A stretch of DNA of 58,680 bases from Isosphaera sp. (GTDB lineage Bacteria > Planctomycetota > Planctomycetia > Gemmatales > Gemmataceae), in assembly GCA_013822345.1 (NCBI GenBank), contig PNKH01000042.1:1-58680 (forward strand), given 5' to 3'. Shown piece after piece: positions 33,143-41,506 of the stretch. Made by a program: the position numbers and the translations under genes. Within the stretch, counting starts at the first letter, position 1, and each line of letters opens with the position of its first letter. The notes beneath the pieces were generated by a model, which was not told the DNA's origin, made no database searches, and was given only the letters and a program-made list of their open reading frames with translations.

Positions 33143-34374
33143 CGCCCGCCCCCGAGGTGATCCGCACCACCTGCTGCGTCGCCGGCGGCGGGCCGGCCGG
33201 GATGGTCCTCGGCCTCCTCCTCGCCCGGGCCGGGGTCGACGTGGTCGTGCTCGAGAAGCACGCCGACTTCCTCCGCGACTTCCGCGGCGACACCATCCAC
33301 CCGTCCACCCTGGAGGTCGTCCACGAGCTCGGCCTGCTCGACGACTTCCTGTCCCGCCCGCACCAGGTGGTGCGCGAGGCACGCGGGGTGATCGGCGGGG
33401 AGGAGTTCCCGGTCGCCGACTTCACCCACCTCCCGACCCGCTGCAAGTTCGTCGCCTTCATGCCCCAGTGGCACTTCCTCGACTTCGTCGCCGACCACGC
33501 CAGAACCTACCCGACGTTCCGCCTCCGGACGCGGGCCGAGGTGACCGGGCTGGTCGAGGAGGGCGGCCGGGTCGCCGGGGTGCGGGCGGTCACCCCGGAC
33601 GGGCCGCTGGAGGTCCGGGCGGACCTCACCGTCGGGGCGGACGGCCGGCACTCGGCCGTGCGGGCCGCGGCCGGCCTGGCGGTCCGGAGCCTCGGGGCCC
33701 CGATCGACGTGCTCTGGATGCGGATCTCCCGCCGGCCGGCGGACCCGAGCGTCCTGCTCGGCCGGTTCGACCGCGGGCGGGTGCTCGTCCAGCTCTTCCG
33801 GGACGAGTTCTGGCAGTGCGCGTACGTCATCCCGAAGGGCGGGATCGAGGCGGTGCGGGCCGGCGGGATCGAGGCGTTCCGGCGGGACGTGGCCGAGGTC
33901 GCGCCGGCCCTGGCGGACCGGGTCGGCGAGCTGCGGACGTGGGACGACGTGAAGCTGCTGACGGTCCGGGTGGACCGGCTGACGCGGTGGTACCGGCCGG
34001 GGCTGCTGTGCGTCGGGGACGCGGCCCACGCCATGTCCCCGATCGGGGGCGTGGGGATCAACCTGGCGATCCAGGACGCGGTCGCGGCGGCGAACGTCCT
34101 GGCGGAGAAGCTGCGGGCCCGGCGGGCGACGACCGCCGACCTGGCGAAGGTGCAGGGCCGGCGGATGCTGCCGACCCGGGTGACGCAGTGGCTCCAGGTG
34201 CAGATCCAGGACCGCATCCTGAGCCGGGTGATCGCCACCCGCGCGGCGTTCCGCCCGCCGCTCCCGCTGCGGCTGCTCCGCCGGTTCCCCTTCCTGCGGC
34301 GGCTCCCGGCCCGGATGATCGGCATGGGGGTGCGGCCCGAACACGTCCGCACCCCGGACGCGTTCAAGCGGTGA
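33139..34374 (+). CDS. FAD-dependent monooxygenase (UbiH/PheA-like)
   Basis: 411 residues. N-terminal Rossmann motif CCVAGGGPAGMVLGLLLA followed by VVVLEKH; the DG-type motif LTVGADGRHSAVR; and the second FAD motif GDAAHAMSPIGGVGINLAIQDAV. This is the class A flavoprotein hydroxylase layout, acting on aromatic or polyketide-like substrates with NAD(P)H and O2. The GTG start at 33139 sits on GGAGGTGAAGTG and overlaps the Uma2 stop. The 3' end overlaps the convergent PARG-like gene by 11 bases. Substrate unknown. Confidence 0.87.
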   Translation: MTPAPEVIRTTCCVAGGGPAGMVLGLLLARAGVDVVVLEKHADFLRDFRGDTIHPSTLEVVHELGLLDDFLSRPHQVVREARGVIGGEEFPVADFTHLPTRCKFVAFMPQWHFLDFVADHARTYPTFRLRTRAEVTGLVEEGGRVAGVRAVTPDGPLEVRADLTVGADGRHSAVRAAAGLAVRSLGAPIDVLWMRISRRPADPSVLLGRFDRGRVLVQLFRDEFWQCAYVIPKGGIEAVRAGGIEAFRRDVAEVAPALADRVGELRTWDDVKLLTVRVDRLTRWYRPGLLCVGDAAHAMSPIGGVGINLAIQDAVAAANVLAEKLRARRATTADLAKVQGRRMLPTRVTQWLQVQIQDRILSRVIATRAAFRPPLPLRLLRRFPFLRRLPARMIGMGVRPEHVRTPDAFKR

Positions 34375-35185
34375 CGGCCCCGAACCGGTCGGCGAACGGG
34401 CCGACGAAGTGCCGCTCGGCGGACGAGTCGAGGACCGCGAACACGACCTTCGCGAACGCCCCGGCGAACCGGCCCCGCAGCGCCTTCGCGAACAGTTCGG
34501 CGACCACCCCCGGGTCGTTCTTGAACACCCCGCAGCCCCACGCCCCGAGCACCGCCGCGGCGTGCCCGTGCCCGGCCATCACCGCCAGCACCTTTTCCAC
34601 CCGCTCCCGCATCTCCGCCCGGATCGGCTCCCGGTCGCGGTCCTTGATGACGCCCGCGTTCACCGCGGGGGCGGTCACGAACGCACAGAGGTACGGCTCG
34701 TCCAGCAACTCGCCGGCGTCGTCTTTGATGACCGGAACGTCGGGCGAGTAGATGGCGGAGTTCGTGTACCACCCGCCGGGCATCGGGGCGTGGTGCCGGT
34801 ACATCGGGTCGCCGTCGATGCACGGGAACAGGCCGGACGCCCGGCAGAGCGACTCCTCTTGGGCGCGGGCCCCGCCGAGGAACCCGCCGCCGGGGTGCCG
34901 GGCGGATGCGAAGTTCAGGGCGACCGGGCGGAACCCGTCGGCGACCAGTTTGCGAGCGGCTTCGAGCGTGGTGCCGTTCACCACCTCGAAGACGGTCGGC
35001 GTCGGCGACGGGGTGAACGACGGGAGCGGGGCGTCCGGCGGGTAGGTGACGGTCCCGGCCTTCGCGGCGGCGAGGAGGTGGTCGACGCGGACCTCGGCCC
35101 CGGCCCGGTTCGTGTACCGGCCGGCGGCGAGGACGTCGAGGGTGTCGCGGGCGATCGCGGCCGCCCGAGTCCGACTGGGGTACAT
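34364..35185 (-). CDS. PARG-like macrodomain protein (TIGR02452 type)
   Basis: 273 residues. The bacterial poly(ADP-ribose) glycohydrolase signature is intact: [21 protein letters not shown], with GGG at 99-101 and the catalytic QEE at 109-111. It is followed by [14 protein letters not shown] and, later, [14 protein letters not shown], the macrodomain loop around the ribose. It should remove ADP-ribose polymers or monomers from targets (or, in some systems, from nucleic acids). Cytosolic. I use the ATG at 35185; a GTG at 35215 is possible but unsupported. No ADP-ribosyltransferase gene is nearby. Confidence 0.85.
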   Translation of the reverse strand: MYPSRTRAAAIARDTLDVLAAGRYTNRAGAEVRVDHLLAAAKAGTVTYPPDAPLPSFTPSPTPTVFEVVNGTTLEAARKLVADGFRPVALNFASARHPGGGFLGGARAQEESLCRASGLFPCIDGDPMYRHHAPMPGGWYTNSAIYSPDVPVIKDDAGELLDEPYLCAFVTAPAVNAGVIKDRDREPIRAEMRERVEKVLAVMAGHGHAAAVLGAWGCGVFKNDPGVVAELFAKALRGRFAGAFAKVVFAVLDSSAERHFVGPFADRFGAVTA

Positions 35186-35238
35186 GCGCGGCTCCGTGTG
35201 ACGCCGGAGGGACACCGCGATCAGGACTGCGGTTCGGG

Positions 35239-35244
35239 TATAAT
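35239..35244 (+). promoter_or_regulatory. -10 box of the nitroreductase gene
   Basis: Perfect TATAAT 28 bases before the ATG at 35272, in the 86-base divergent gap with the PARG-like gene; no clear -35. Confidence 0.5.
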
Positions 35245-35271
35245 CGCCCCCGCCCGCCGGAGGCCGACACG

Positions 35272-35940
35272 ATGAGCGAGCCGCGGTTCGTCCCGCTGGA
35301 CGGGTACGTCGAGCACCCCGCGGACGAGATGTGCCGGCGGGCCGCAGCGTTCCACGCCGAGCTGAGGCGCCGGCGGACCGTCCGCACCTTCTCGGACCGC
35401 CCGGTGCCGCTCAAGGCGGTCGTCGATTGCCTGCGGGCCGCCGGCACCGCCCCGAACGGGGCGAACCTCCAGCCGTGGCACTTCGTGGTCGTCACCGACC
35501 CGGGGGTGAAGGCGGAGGTCCGCCGGGCGGCCGAGGCGGAGGAGCGGGAGTTCTACGAGCGGCGGGCGCCGGACGAGTGGCTCGACGCCCTGGCCCCGCT
35601 CGGGACCGACGCCGACAAGCCGTTCCTGGAAACCGCCCCCGTCCTGATCGGCATCTTCGCCCAGACCTACGGCGTGCGGGCCGACGGGTCGCGGGTGAAG
35701 CACTACTACGTGTCGGAGTCGGTCGGGATCGCGACCGGCGTCCTGGTCACCGCCCTGCACCATGCCGGCCTGGCGACCCTCACCCACACCCCGAGCCCGA
35801 TGGGCTTCCTGAACCGTATCCTCGGCCGGCCGGAGAACGAGCGGCCGTTCCTGCTGCTGGTGGTCGGGTACCCCGCCCCGGGGACCGTCGTCCCGGACAT
35901 CACCCGGAAGGCCCTCGACGAGTTCGTCACGTTCCGGTGA
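35272..35940 (+). CDS. Iodotyrosine-deiodinase-like nitroreductase-family flavoprotein
   Basis: 222 residues. FMN-binding [14 protein letters not shown] and [11 protein letters not shown] place it in the nitroreductase fold. It also has the active-site lid of iodotyrosine deiodinase: Glu91 and Tyr95 in EEREFYERR and Lys116 in [17 protein letters not shown]. The spacings (4 and 21 residues) equal those of human Glu157, Tyr161 and Lys182, which hold the zwitterion of halotyrosine. This predicts reductive dehalogenation of iodo- or bromotyrosine rather than nitroreduction. Bacterial homologs of this enzyme are known. Cytosolic; the C-terminal 14 bases overlap the convergent MOSC gene. Confidence 0.85.
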   Translation: MSEPRFVPLDGYVEHPADEMCRRAAAFHAELRRRRTVRTFSDRPVPLKAVVDCLRAAGTAPNGANLQPWHFVVVTDPGVKAEVRRAAEAEEREFYERRAPDEWLDALAPLGTDADKPFLETAPVLIGIFAQTYGVRADGSRVKHYYVSESVGIATGVLVTALHHAGLATLTHTPSPMGFLNRILGRPENERPFLLLVVGYPAPGTVVPDITRKALDEFVTFR

Positions 35941-36382
35941 CCGGTTCGACCGGGTCGCCGACCGCGACCTCTCCGCCGGTCACGACACGGGCCAGCACCC
36001 CGAGCCGGCCCTTGGCCTGGTGCCGCGACTTCCCCTGGATCATCTCGAACCGGGCGCACCCGGTCCGCGGGATGCCGACCTCGATCACCGCCGCCCCGAG
36101 CCGGAGGCGGATCCCGGTCGTGAGCGTGTCCGGCGGCAGGCCGGCGACGACGATCTGCTCGCCGAGTTCCCCGGGCTCGGCCTTGAACCCCTCGGCCCCC
36201 AGCTCCGCCACCGTCTCGGCGAGCATGACGTTCAACTGCCGGTCGCCGGACCCGCCCTTCCGGTCGCCGACGATACCCTTCCGCTCGGCGAGCGTGACCC
36301 GGTCCGCCGGCACCCGGGCGTAGTGGCCCTGCGGCCGGCCGGTGTCCTCCGGGCGGTAGACGATGCTGACGACGTGGGCCAT
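35927..36382 (-). CDS. MOSC domain protein
   Basis: 151 residues forming a single MOSC domain (molybdenum cofactor sulfurase C-terminal fold). [29 protein letters not shown] and the conserved cysteine in [13 protein letters not shown] are present. MOSC domains bind Moco and deliver or accept sulfur, or reduce N-hydroxylated compounds (YiiM, mARC). Start: ATG at 36382. Convergent with, and overlapping by 14 bases, the nitroreductase gene. Substrate unknown. Confidence 0.88.
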   Translation of the reverse strand: MAHVVSIVYRPEDTGRPQGHYARVPADRVTLAERKGIVGDRKGGSGDRQLNVMLAETVAELGAEGFKAEPGELGEQIVVAGLPPDTLTTGIRLRLGAAVIEVGIPRTGCARFEMIQGKSRHQAKGRLGVLARVVTGGEVAVGDPVEPVTGT

Positions 36383-36495
36383 CGCGGTCCTTGCCTCTCG
36401 GATCAGGGGCGGCGTCATCTTACGGCCGCGACGGGCCAACGCTCGCCGCCGGCGGGCGTTGTCGTGGTAGCCCAACCGCCCGTCGGAGGTCCCCG

Positions 36496-38406
36496 GTGGT
36501 GACCGCCCTCGTCCTGTGCGTCCTGACCCTCCCCGCCGCCGACGCGCCCCCGGCCGGGTGCGTGCTGCGGGTCGGCACCGCCCGGTTCCGCGTCCCCGAC
36601 CACGGCCGGGTGTCGTGGTCGGCCGACGGCAAGTACCTGGCGGTCGCCGGGCCGGGGTACTCCCTCGCGCTCCTCGACCCGGACACCGGGCTGCCCGTCC
36701 GCCGGTTCGCCGGCGGGTTCTGGGAGGGGTCGTTCGCCCTGCCCGGCGGCGACCGCCTCGTCCTACGTGACCGCAACGTGCTCCGCGTGTTCGACACCCG
36801 CACCGGCGACGAACTGGAGTCGACCGACCTGAAGTTGGGGGCGCTCGAGGGGGCGGGGGTCCTGCCCGGCGGCGACCACTACCTCGTGACCGCGGCCTGG
36901 GACGCGGCGCTCGCCGACCTCCGCGACCGGACCCGGCCGGGCCGGAGCGTACGCCTCGCGGCCCCCGCCCGCGGGTCGTGGTTCCCGGCGGCGGGCGGGA
37001 AGCGGGTGCTGTTCGCCGAGGGGAACGGGAACTACCTGCTCCTCGAGGTGCCCGCCGAGAAGGCGACGGCCTTCTCCGTCCCGCTCGCGGTCGGGTCGCC
37101 CCTTACCCCGCACCCTGACGGGACGCACCTGTACCTGGAGCGCGGGGGCGACACGCTCGTCCGGGCCGACCTCGCCGGCAAGGAGCTGGCGGCGCGGAAG
37201 CTGCCGGGCGTCGGGTTCCAGGGCGTCGCGGTGTCGCCGGGCGGGAAGGAACTGTACGCCGGGCCGGGGCCCGACGGCCGGGTCCGGGCGCTCGACGCGG
37301 TCACCCTCGAAGACCTGCGCCCGCTGGCGTCCGCCGGCGGCACCGGGTGGGGGATGAAGGCGGCCTCGCCCGACGGCCGGTGGCTCGGGTTCCTCGACGG
37401 GAACACCTACCGCGTGGTCGACGTGACGACCGGCCGCGACCGGGCGCCCGCGGCCCTCGCCGGCCACCGGGCGGCCGTCCGGCAGGTGGCGGCCGACGCG
37501 GCCGGGAGGCGGGCCGTCTCGGTGGACACCCTCGGCAGCGTGCGGGTGACGGACCTCGCCACCGGCCGGGAACTCGCCGCCTTCACCCCTCCGCCGCACC
37601 CGGCCGGGCTCGGGTGGCCGGTCGCGTTCCTGTCGCCGGACGGGGACGTGGTCGTCGTGCAGAACGCGGCGACCGGGGCGTTGGGCGGGTGGGACGTGCG
37701 GGCCGGCGCGGCGGCCGAGTTCCCGCAGGCGCCGAAGGGCGCGACCGTGCTCGGCTTCTCGGCCGCGGGCCGGCTGTGGCTGGCGACGGCCGACCGGCAA
37801 CTGCGGGACCTGGACCTCCGGACCGGCCGGGCCGCGGCCGGGAAGCCGCTCCCGTGGTCGTTCCCGATCCCGGCGCTGGTCACCGCCGACGGGTCGGTGG
37901 TGGTGTCGCTGGTCCGGGGGCTCCACGACGTGGTCTCGGTCTGGCGGCCGGGGGAGGACAAGGCGGTCACGTCGTTCGACCGGAACGACCCGACCGGCTG
38001 GAAGCCGTTCGCGGCGGCGCCGCCCGTGGTCGGCGCCCTGTCACCGGACGGGCGGTACGCGGCGTTCACCCGCGAGGCCGACCGCGCGCTCGACGTGGTC
38101 GCGCTGGCGACGGGGAAGCGGCACTCGGCGTGCCTCGGCGAGCCGCCCGCGCCGGGCCGGCCCGGGGTGACGGTGACCGCGCTCGCGTTCTCGCCGGACG
38201 GCCGGCGGCTGGCGGTCGGCCTGTCCGACGGCACGGTGCGGTTCCGCGACCCGGCGGCCGGCGGCGAGGAGTTCCGGGCGGACCTCGGCGTGGGCGGGGT
38301 GACCGCCCTGGCCTTCACCGCCGGCGGGCGGCTGGTGGCCGGGGGGGCGGACACGACCGTGACCGTGTGGGACGTGCCCGCCCTGACGAAGAAGGCGGGG
38401 AAGTGA
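36496..38406 (+). CDS. Exported WD40 repeat protein
   Basis: 636 residues. A short hydrophobic N-terminus (VTALVLCVLTLPAADAPPAG) suggests export. Repeats with the WD40 pattern run through the protein: VSWSADGKYLAVAGPGYSLALLD, VTALAFSPDGRRLAVGLSDGTVRFRD and VTALAFTAGGRLVAGGADTTVTVWD are the clearest. Two GTG codons in tandem (36496, 36499) follow a GGAGG; I give the first. It ends nine bases before the convergent stop of gcvPB. Role unknown. Confidence 0.85.
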   Translation: MVTALVLCVLTLPAADAPPAGCVLRVGTARFRVPDHGRVSWSADGKYLAVAGPGYSLALLDPDTGLPVRRFAGGFWEGSFALPGGDRLVLRDRNVLRVFDTRTGDELESTDLKLGALEGAGVLPGGDHYLVTAAWDAALADLRDRTRPGRSVRLAAPARGSWFPAAGGKRVLFAEGNGNYLLLEVPAEKATAFSVPLAVGSPLTPHPDGTHLYLERGGDTLVRADLAGKELAARKLPGVGFQGVAVSPGGKELYAGPGPDGRVRALDAVTLEDLRPLASAGGTGWGMKAASPDGRWLGFLDGNTYRVVDVTTGRDRAPAALAGHRAAVRQVAADAAGRRAVSVDTLGSVRVTDLATGRELAAFTPPPHPAGLGWPVAFLSPDGDVVVVQNAATGALGGWDVRAGAAAEFPQAPKGATVLGFSAAGRLWLATADRQLRDLDLRTGRAAAGKPLPWSFPIPALVTADGSVVVSLVRGLHDVVSVWRPGEDKAVTSFDRNDPTGWKPFAAAPPVVGALSPDGRYAAFTREADRALDVVALATGKRHSACLGEPPAPGRPGVTVTALAFSPDGRRLAVGLSDGTVRFRDPAAGGEEFRADLGVGGVTALAFTAGGRLVAGGADTTVTVWDVPALTKKAGK

Positions 38407-38415
38407 CCCGGCCGG

Positions 38416-39948
38416 TCACGGCGCCCCGACCGGGCTGGCGGCGGTCGCCTTCCGCCCGGCGGGGAGCGGCTCGTCCGCCGGCCGACCGGCCGCCGTCCAC
38501 CGCAGCACCGGCTCCTTCGCCGCCTTCACCTCGTCCGGCCGGCTGATGACGTGCGTGTGCGGGGCGGCCTTCAGCAACTCCGGGTCCTCGGCCTTGATCT
38601 TCAGCAGCACGTCGGCGAAGGCGTCGAGCGTCTCCTTACTTTCCGTCTCCGTCGGCTCCATCATCAGCGCCTCGGGCACGACCAGCGGGAAGTACACGGT
38701 CGGGGCGTGATACCCGTAGTCGAGGAGCCGCTTGGCCACGTCCATCGCCCGCACCTTCCGCTCGCGCAGGAGCGACCGGGCGCTGGCGACGAACTCGTGC
38801 ATACACGGCCCGGGGTGCGGCACGTCGTACCCGTCGGCGACGAGCGCCCGGAGGTAGTTCGCGTTCAGCACCGCCTGCTCGCTCACCTCCTTGAGGCCGT
38901 CCGGCCCGAGGGTTCGGATGTAGCAGTACCCGCGGAACAGGATGCCGACGTTCCCGAAGAAGCTCCGCACCCGCCCGATCGACTTCGGCAGGTCGAAGTT
39001 CAGCCGGTACCGGTCGCCGTCCTTGACCACCACGGGGGCGGGGAGGTACGGGGCGAGGAAGTCGCGGACGGCGATCGGGCCGGACCCGGGGCCGCCGCCG
39101 CCGTGCGGGCCGGTGAACGTCTTGTGGACGTTGTAGTGCTGCATGTCCGCCCCGAAGTCGCCCGGGCGGGTGATGCCCAGGATGGCGTTCATGTTCGCCC
39201 CGTCCAGGTAGACGAGGGCGCCGGCGGCGTGCAGCATCTCCGTGATCGTGCCGATCTGCGTCTCGAACAGCCCGAGGGTGTTCGGGTTGGTGATCATGAA
39301 CACGGCCGTGTCCGGGCCGATCTTCGCCTTCAGGTCGTCGAGGTCGACCAGGCCCTTGCCGTTGCTCTTGACGGTGACCGCCTCGAACCCGGCGAGCGCC
39401 GCGGACGCCGGGTTGGTGCCGTGGGCGGAGTCCGGGACGAGGACCTTCCTGCGGTGCGCCTGGCCCTGGTCGCGGAAGTACGCGGCGGCGACGAACAGGG
39501 CGGTGAGCTCGCCCTGGGCGCCGGCCGCCGGCTGGAGGGAGACGGCCGGCAGCCCGCTGACCTCGGCGAGGAACTGCTGCATCTCGTAGAGCAGTTCGAG
39601 CATGCCCTGGGCGGTGTCGTCGTGCTGGAGGGGGTGGAGGGCGGCGAACCCGGGGAGGGCGGCGAGCCGCTCGTGCCGCTTCGGGTTGTACTTCATGGTG
39701 CACGACCCCAACGGGTAGAAGTTGGTGTCGATCGACATGTTCCGGGCGGACAGGTTGTTAAAGTGTCGGATCAGGTCGATCTCGCCGACCTCCGGGAGCG
39801 GCGGGGGGGCGTCCGCCAGGTGGGCGGCCGGGAGGAGTTGTGACAGCGGGGTGTCACCGCCCGGCACGTCGCACGCCGGCAGGCGGTGGCACCGCCGCCC
39901 GGGCCGCGACAGCTCGAAGACCAGGTCGGTGGACTGGGTGTTGTTCAT
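38416..39948 (-). CDS. gcvPB: Glycine dehydrogenase (decarboxylating) subunit 2
   Basis: P-protein beta half of the glycine cleavage system: PLP-dependent decarboxylation of glycine and transfer of the aminomethyl group to lipoyl-GcvH. 510 residues. The PLP lysine is Lys276 in HYNVHKTFTGPHGGGGPG; other family blocks are NFYPLGSCTMKYNP, PDSAHGTNPASAAL, ITNPNTLGLFE and RSFFGNVGILFRGYCYIR. It works as a heterotetramer with GcvPA. The ATG overlaps the stop of an SMI1-type gene (ATGA), so in this operon gcvPB is separated from gcvPA by two unrelated genes. Confidence 0.96.
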   Translation of the reverse strand: MNNTQSTDLVFELSRPGRRCHRLPACDVPGGDTPLSQLLPAAHLADAPPPLPEVGEIDLIRHFNNLSARNMSIDTNFYPLGSCTMKYNPKRHERLAALPGFAALHPLQHDDTAQGMLELLYEMQQFLAEVSGLPAVSLQPAAGAQGELTALFVAAAYFRDQGQAHRRKVLVPDSAHGTNPASAALAGFEAVTVKSNGKGLVDLDDLKAKIGPDTAVFMITNPNTLGLFETQIGTITEMLHAAGALVYLDGANMNAILGITRPGDFGADMQHYNVHKTFTGPHGGGGPGSGPIAVRDFLAPYLPAPVVVKDGDRYRLNFDLPKSIGRVRSFFGNVGILFRGYCYIRTLGPDGLKEVSEQAVLNANYLRALVADGYDVPHPGPCMHEFVASARSLLRERKVRAMDVAKRLLDYGYHAPTVYFPLVVPEALMMEPTETESKETLDAFADVLLKIKAEDPELLKAAPHTHVISRPDEVKAAKEPVLRWTAAGRPADEPLPAGRKATAASPVGAP

Positions 39949-40697
39949 CTACGCCTCGTCGGCTTCAGGGCGGCGAGAAACCGGGGGAACGAGTCGGCCA
40001 CGAGCGGGTACCGGACTTCGAGATGCTTGTGGTGGTAGTACACCCGACCCCATCGGTCGCCGGAGACGCCGAGGTAGTAGCCGTATGTGCCGGTCCGGAT
40101 GGAGTCGTCCGCGATGTAGACGAGTCGCCCGTCCGGCTGGTCCTCGACCCACGCCTCGTCCGGGCACGGCTTACGGCCGGAGGGGAGGCCGCCCCGCGGG
40201 GCGATCACCATGAAGTCGCCGACGTCGAAGCTCGTGTCCCAGGGGTGGTTGTCGTCCGGGTGGATCGCCGCGGGTATCGCGACTTCGCACGGGGGCATCG
40301 GGCGGCCGTTGTGGTTCAGCATGAACGCTCGGTACTCGGCCGGCAGCGAGACCCCGTGCCGGCGTTCGAACGCGGCGAGGTCGTCGGCGGTCAGCCGGGG
40401 GCCGAACCCGAACTCGTCGGTCGCCCGGGACGGTAGGTGCTCCAGGCACGCACCGAGCGGCGGCCGGCTCACCCGCGCGACCCAGGCCGGGTCGAGGCCC
40501 CGCGCCAACCCGCAGAGTCGAACCAGGTCGGCCCGGCGAACTCGTCGTGTTCTGCGCCCGACCGCCTCCCACTCGGCCCGGAGGTACGGGCCGCGGGGGT
40601 CGCCGCGGTCGTCGAGCCAGTCGGCGTACACCAGCCGCGGGGTCTCGTCCCCCGGGCCGTCCACCACCGCGCGGACGAACGCCTGGTCCTCGGTCAC
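39945..40697 (-). CDS. TIGR02996 plus SMI1/KNR4 (SUKH) domain protein
   Basis: 250 residues. N-terminal TIGR02996 domain (about 1-45: DQAFVRAVVDGPGDETPRLV, then YADWLDDRGDPRGPYLRAEW), a domain expanded in Gemmata-type genomes. The C-terminal SMI1/KNR4 fold begins LTADDLAAFERRHGVSLPAEYRAFML and continues with YIADDSIRTGTYGYYLG. SUKH proteins are often immunity or scaffold proteins. The GTG start overlaps the DUF4058 stop (GTGA) and its stop overlaps the gcvPB start (ATGA), so it is embedded in the glycine cleavage operon. No link to glycine metabolism is known. Confidence 0.85.
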   Translation of the reverse strand: MTEDQAFVRAVVDGPGDETPRLVYADWLDDRGDPRGPYLRAEWEAVGRRTRRVRRADLVRLCGLARGLDPAWVARVSRPPLGACLEHLPSRATDEFGFGPRLTADDLAAFERRHGVSLPAEYRAFMLNHNGRPMPPCEVAIPAAIHPDDNHPWDTSFDVGDFMVIAPRGGLPSGRKPCPDEAWVEDQPDGRLVYIADDSIRTGTYGYYLGVSGDRWGRVYYHHKHLEVRYPLVADSFPRFLAALKPTRRR

Positions 40698-41494
40698 GTC
40701 AGAAGCCCCTTCCCGCGCAGGACGCCCTCGGCCCACGCCTGCTGCTCCGGCGCCAGCGGCGGGTCGCACGGGCGGTCGTACCGCACCAGTCGCCGGTACC
40801 GGCCGGTGTCGTACGCCCGGTCCAACAGCGGCTGTAGGTCGAGCGGGACCAGCGGCACCCCGGGATCGAGCGGGACGCGGATCGTCGGCAGCCGCTCCTC
40901 CAGCCGGATCGGCCGGGCGAAGTACCGGGTCGGGGAACCGGCCACGGTCACGCCCACGTGGTAGTCGAACCGCCCGGCGAGGTGCCGCAACTCCCGGAGC
41001 GGGACGGCGGTGGTGTGCGGCCCGCCGCGGAGCAGGTCGATCTCCACCAGGTTCACCCCGGCCAGCCGGAACTCGCCCTGCTTCTGCTGGTACGACGTCC
41101 GTCCGCCGTCCCCCGGCCTTTTGTTCGACAGGCTCAGGACTTCCACGACCGTCACCAGCCGGTCGCCCCGGTCGGAGAAGATCTCCAGGTACGGCTCCTC
41201 GTGCGGCTCCGCGACCGGGGCGCTCGCGACCGCCACCATCCCGCACTCCGAGAACTCCTCCTCCAGCGGCTCGGCCCCGGAGGCCGGTCGGGCCGGCGGG
41301 CCGAACGCGGCGACGTCCGGCTCGCGCCGCAGTTCCGGGTCGACCCAGACCAGGTGGGAGGACGTGGCCACGTACCCGTCCGGCATGGCCGCGTTCAGCC
41401 CCTCCCGCAGGTAGATGATGAGGGCGCTGTGCAGGTCCGGGAACACCCCCGGGGCTTCCACCCACGGGTCCATGCCCGGGAACGGCGACGGCAT
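40694..41494 (-). CDS. DUF4058 protein
   Basis: 266 residues with the DUF4058 opening MPSPFPGMDPWVEAPGVFPDLH and later blocks YLEIFSDRGDRLVTVVEVLSLSNKR, YQQKQGEF and NLVEIDLLRGG, plus PLDPGVPLVPLDLQPLLDRAYD. The central strand-helix pattern (VVEVLSLSNK, then VEIDLLR) is compatible with a PD-(D/E)XK-like nuclease core, which is inference. The family is common in cyanobacteria and planctomycetes; function unknown. It begins 12 bases after the gcvPA stop and overlaps the next gene by four bases. Confidence 0.88.
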   Translation of the reverse strand: MPSPFPGMDPWVEAPGVFPDLHSALIIYLREGLNAAMPDGYVATSSHLVWVDPELRREPDVAAFGPPARPASGAEPLEEEFSECGMVAVASAPVAEPHEEPYLEIFSDRGDRLVTVVEVLSLSNKRPGDGGRTSYQQKQGEFRLAGVNLVEIDLLRGGPHTTAVPLRELRHLAGRFDYHVGVTVAGSPTRYFARPIRLEERLPTIRVPLDPGVPLVPLDLQPLLDRAYDTGRYRRLVRYDRPCDPPLAPEQQAWAEGVLRGKGLLT

Positions 41495-41506
41495 CGGGTT
41501 CCCTCC

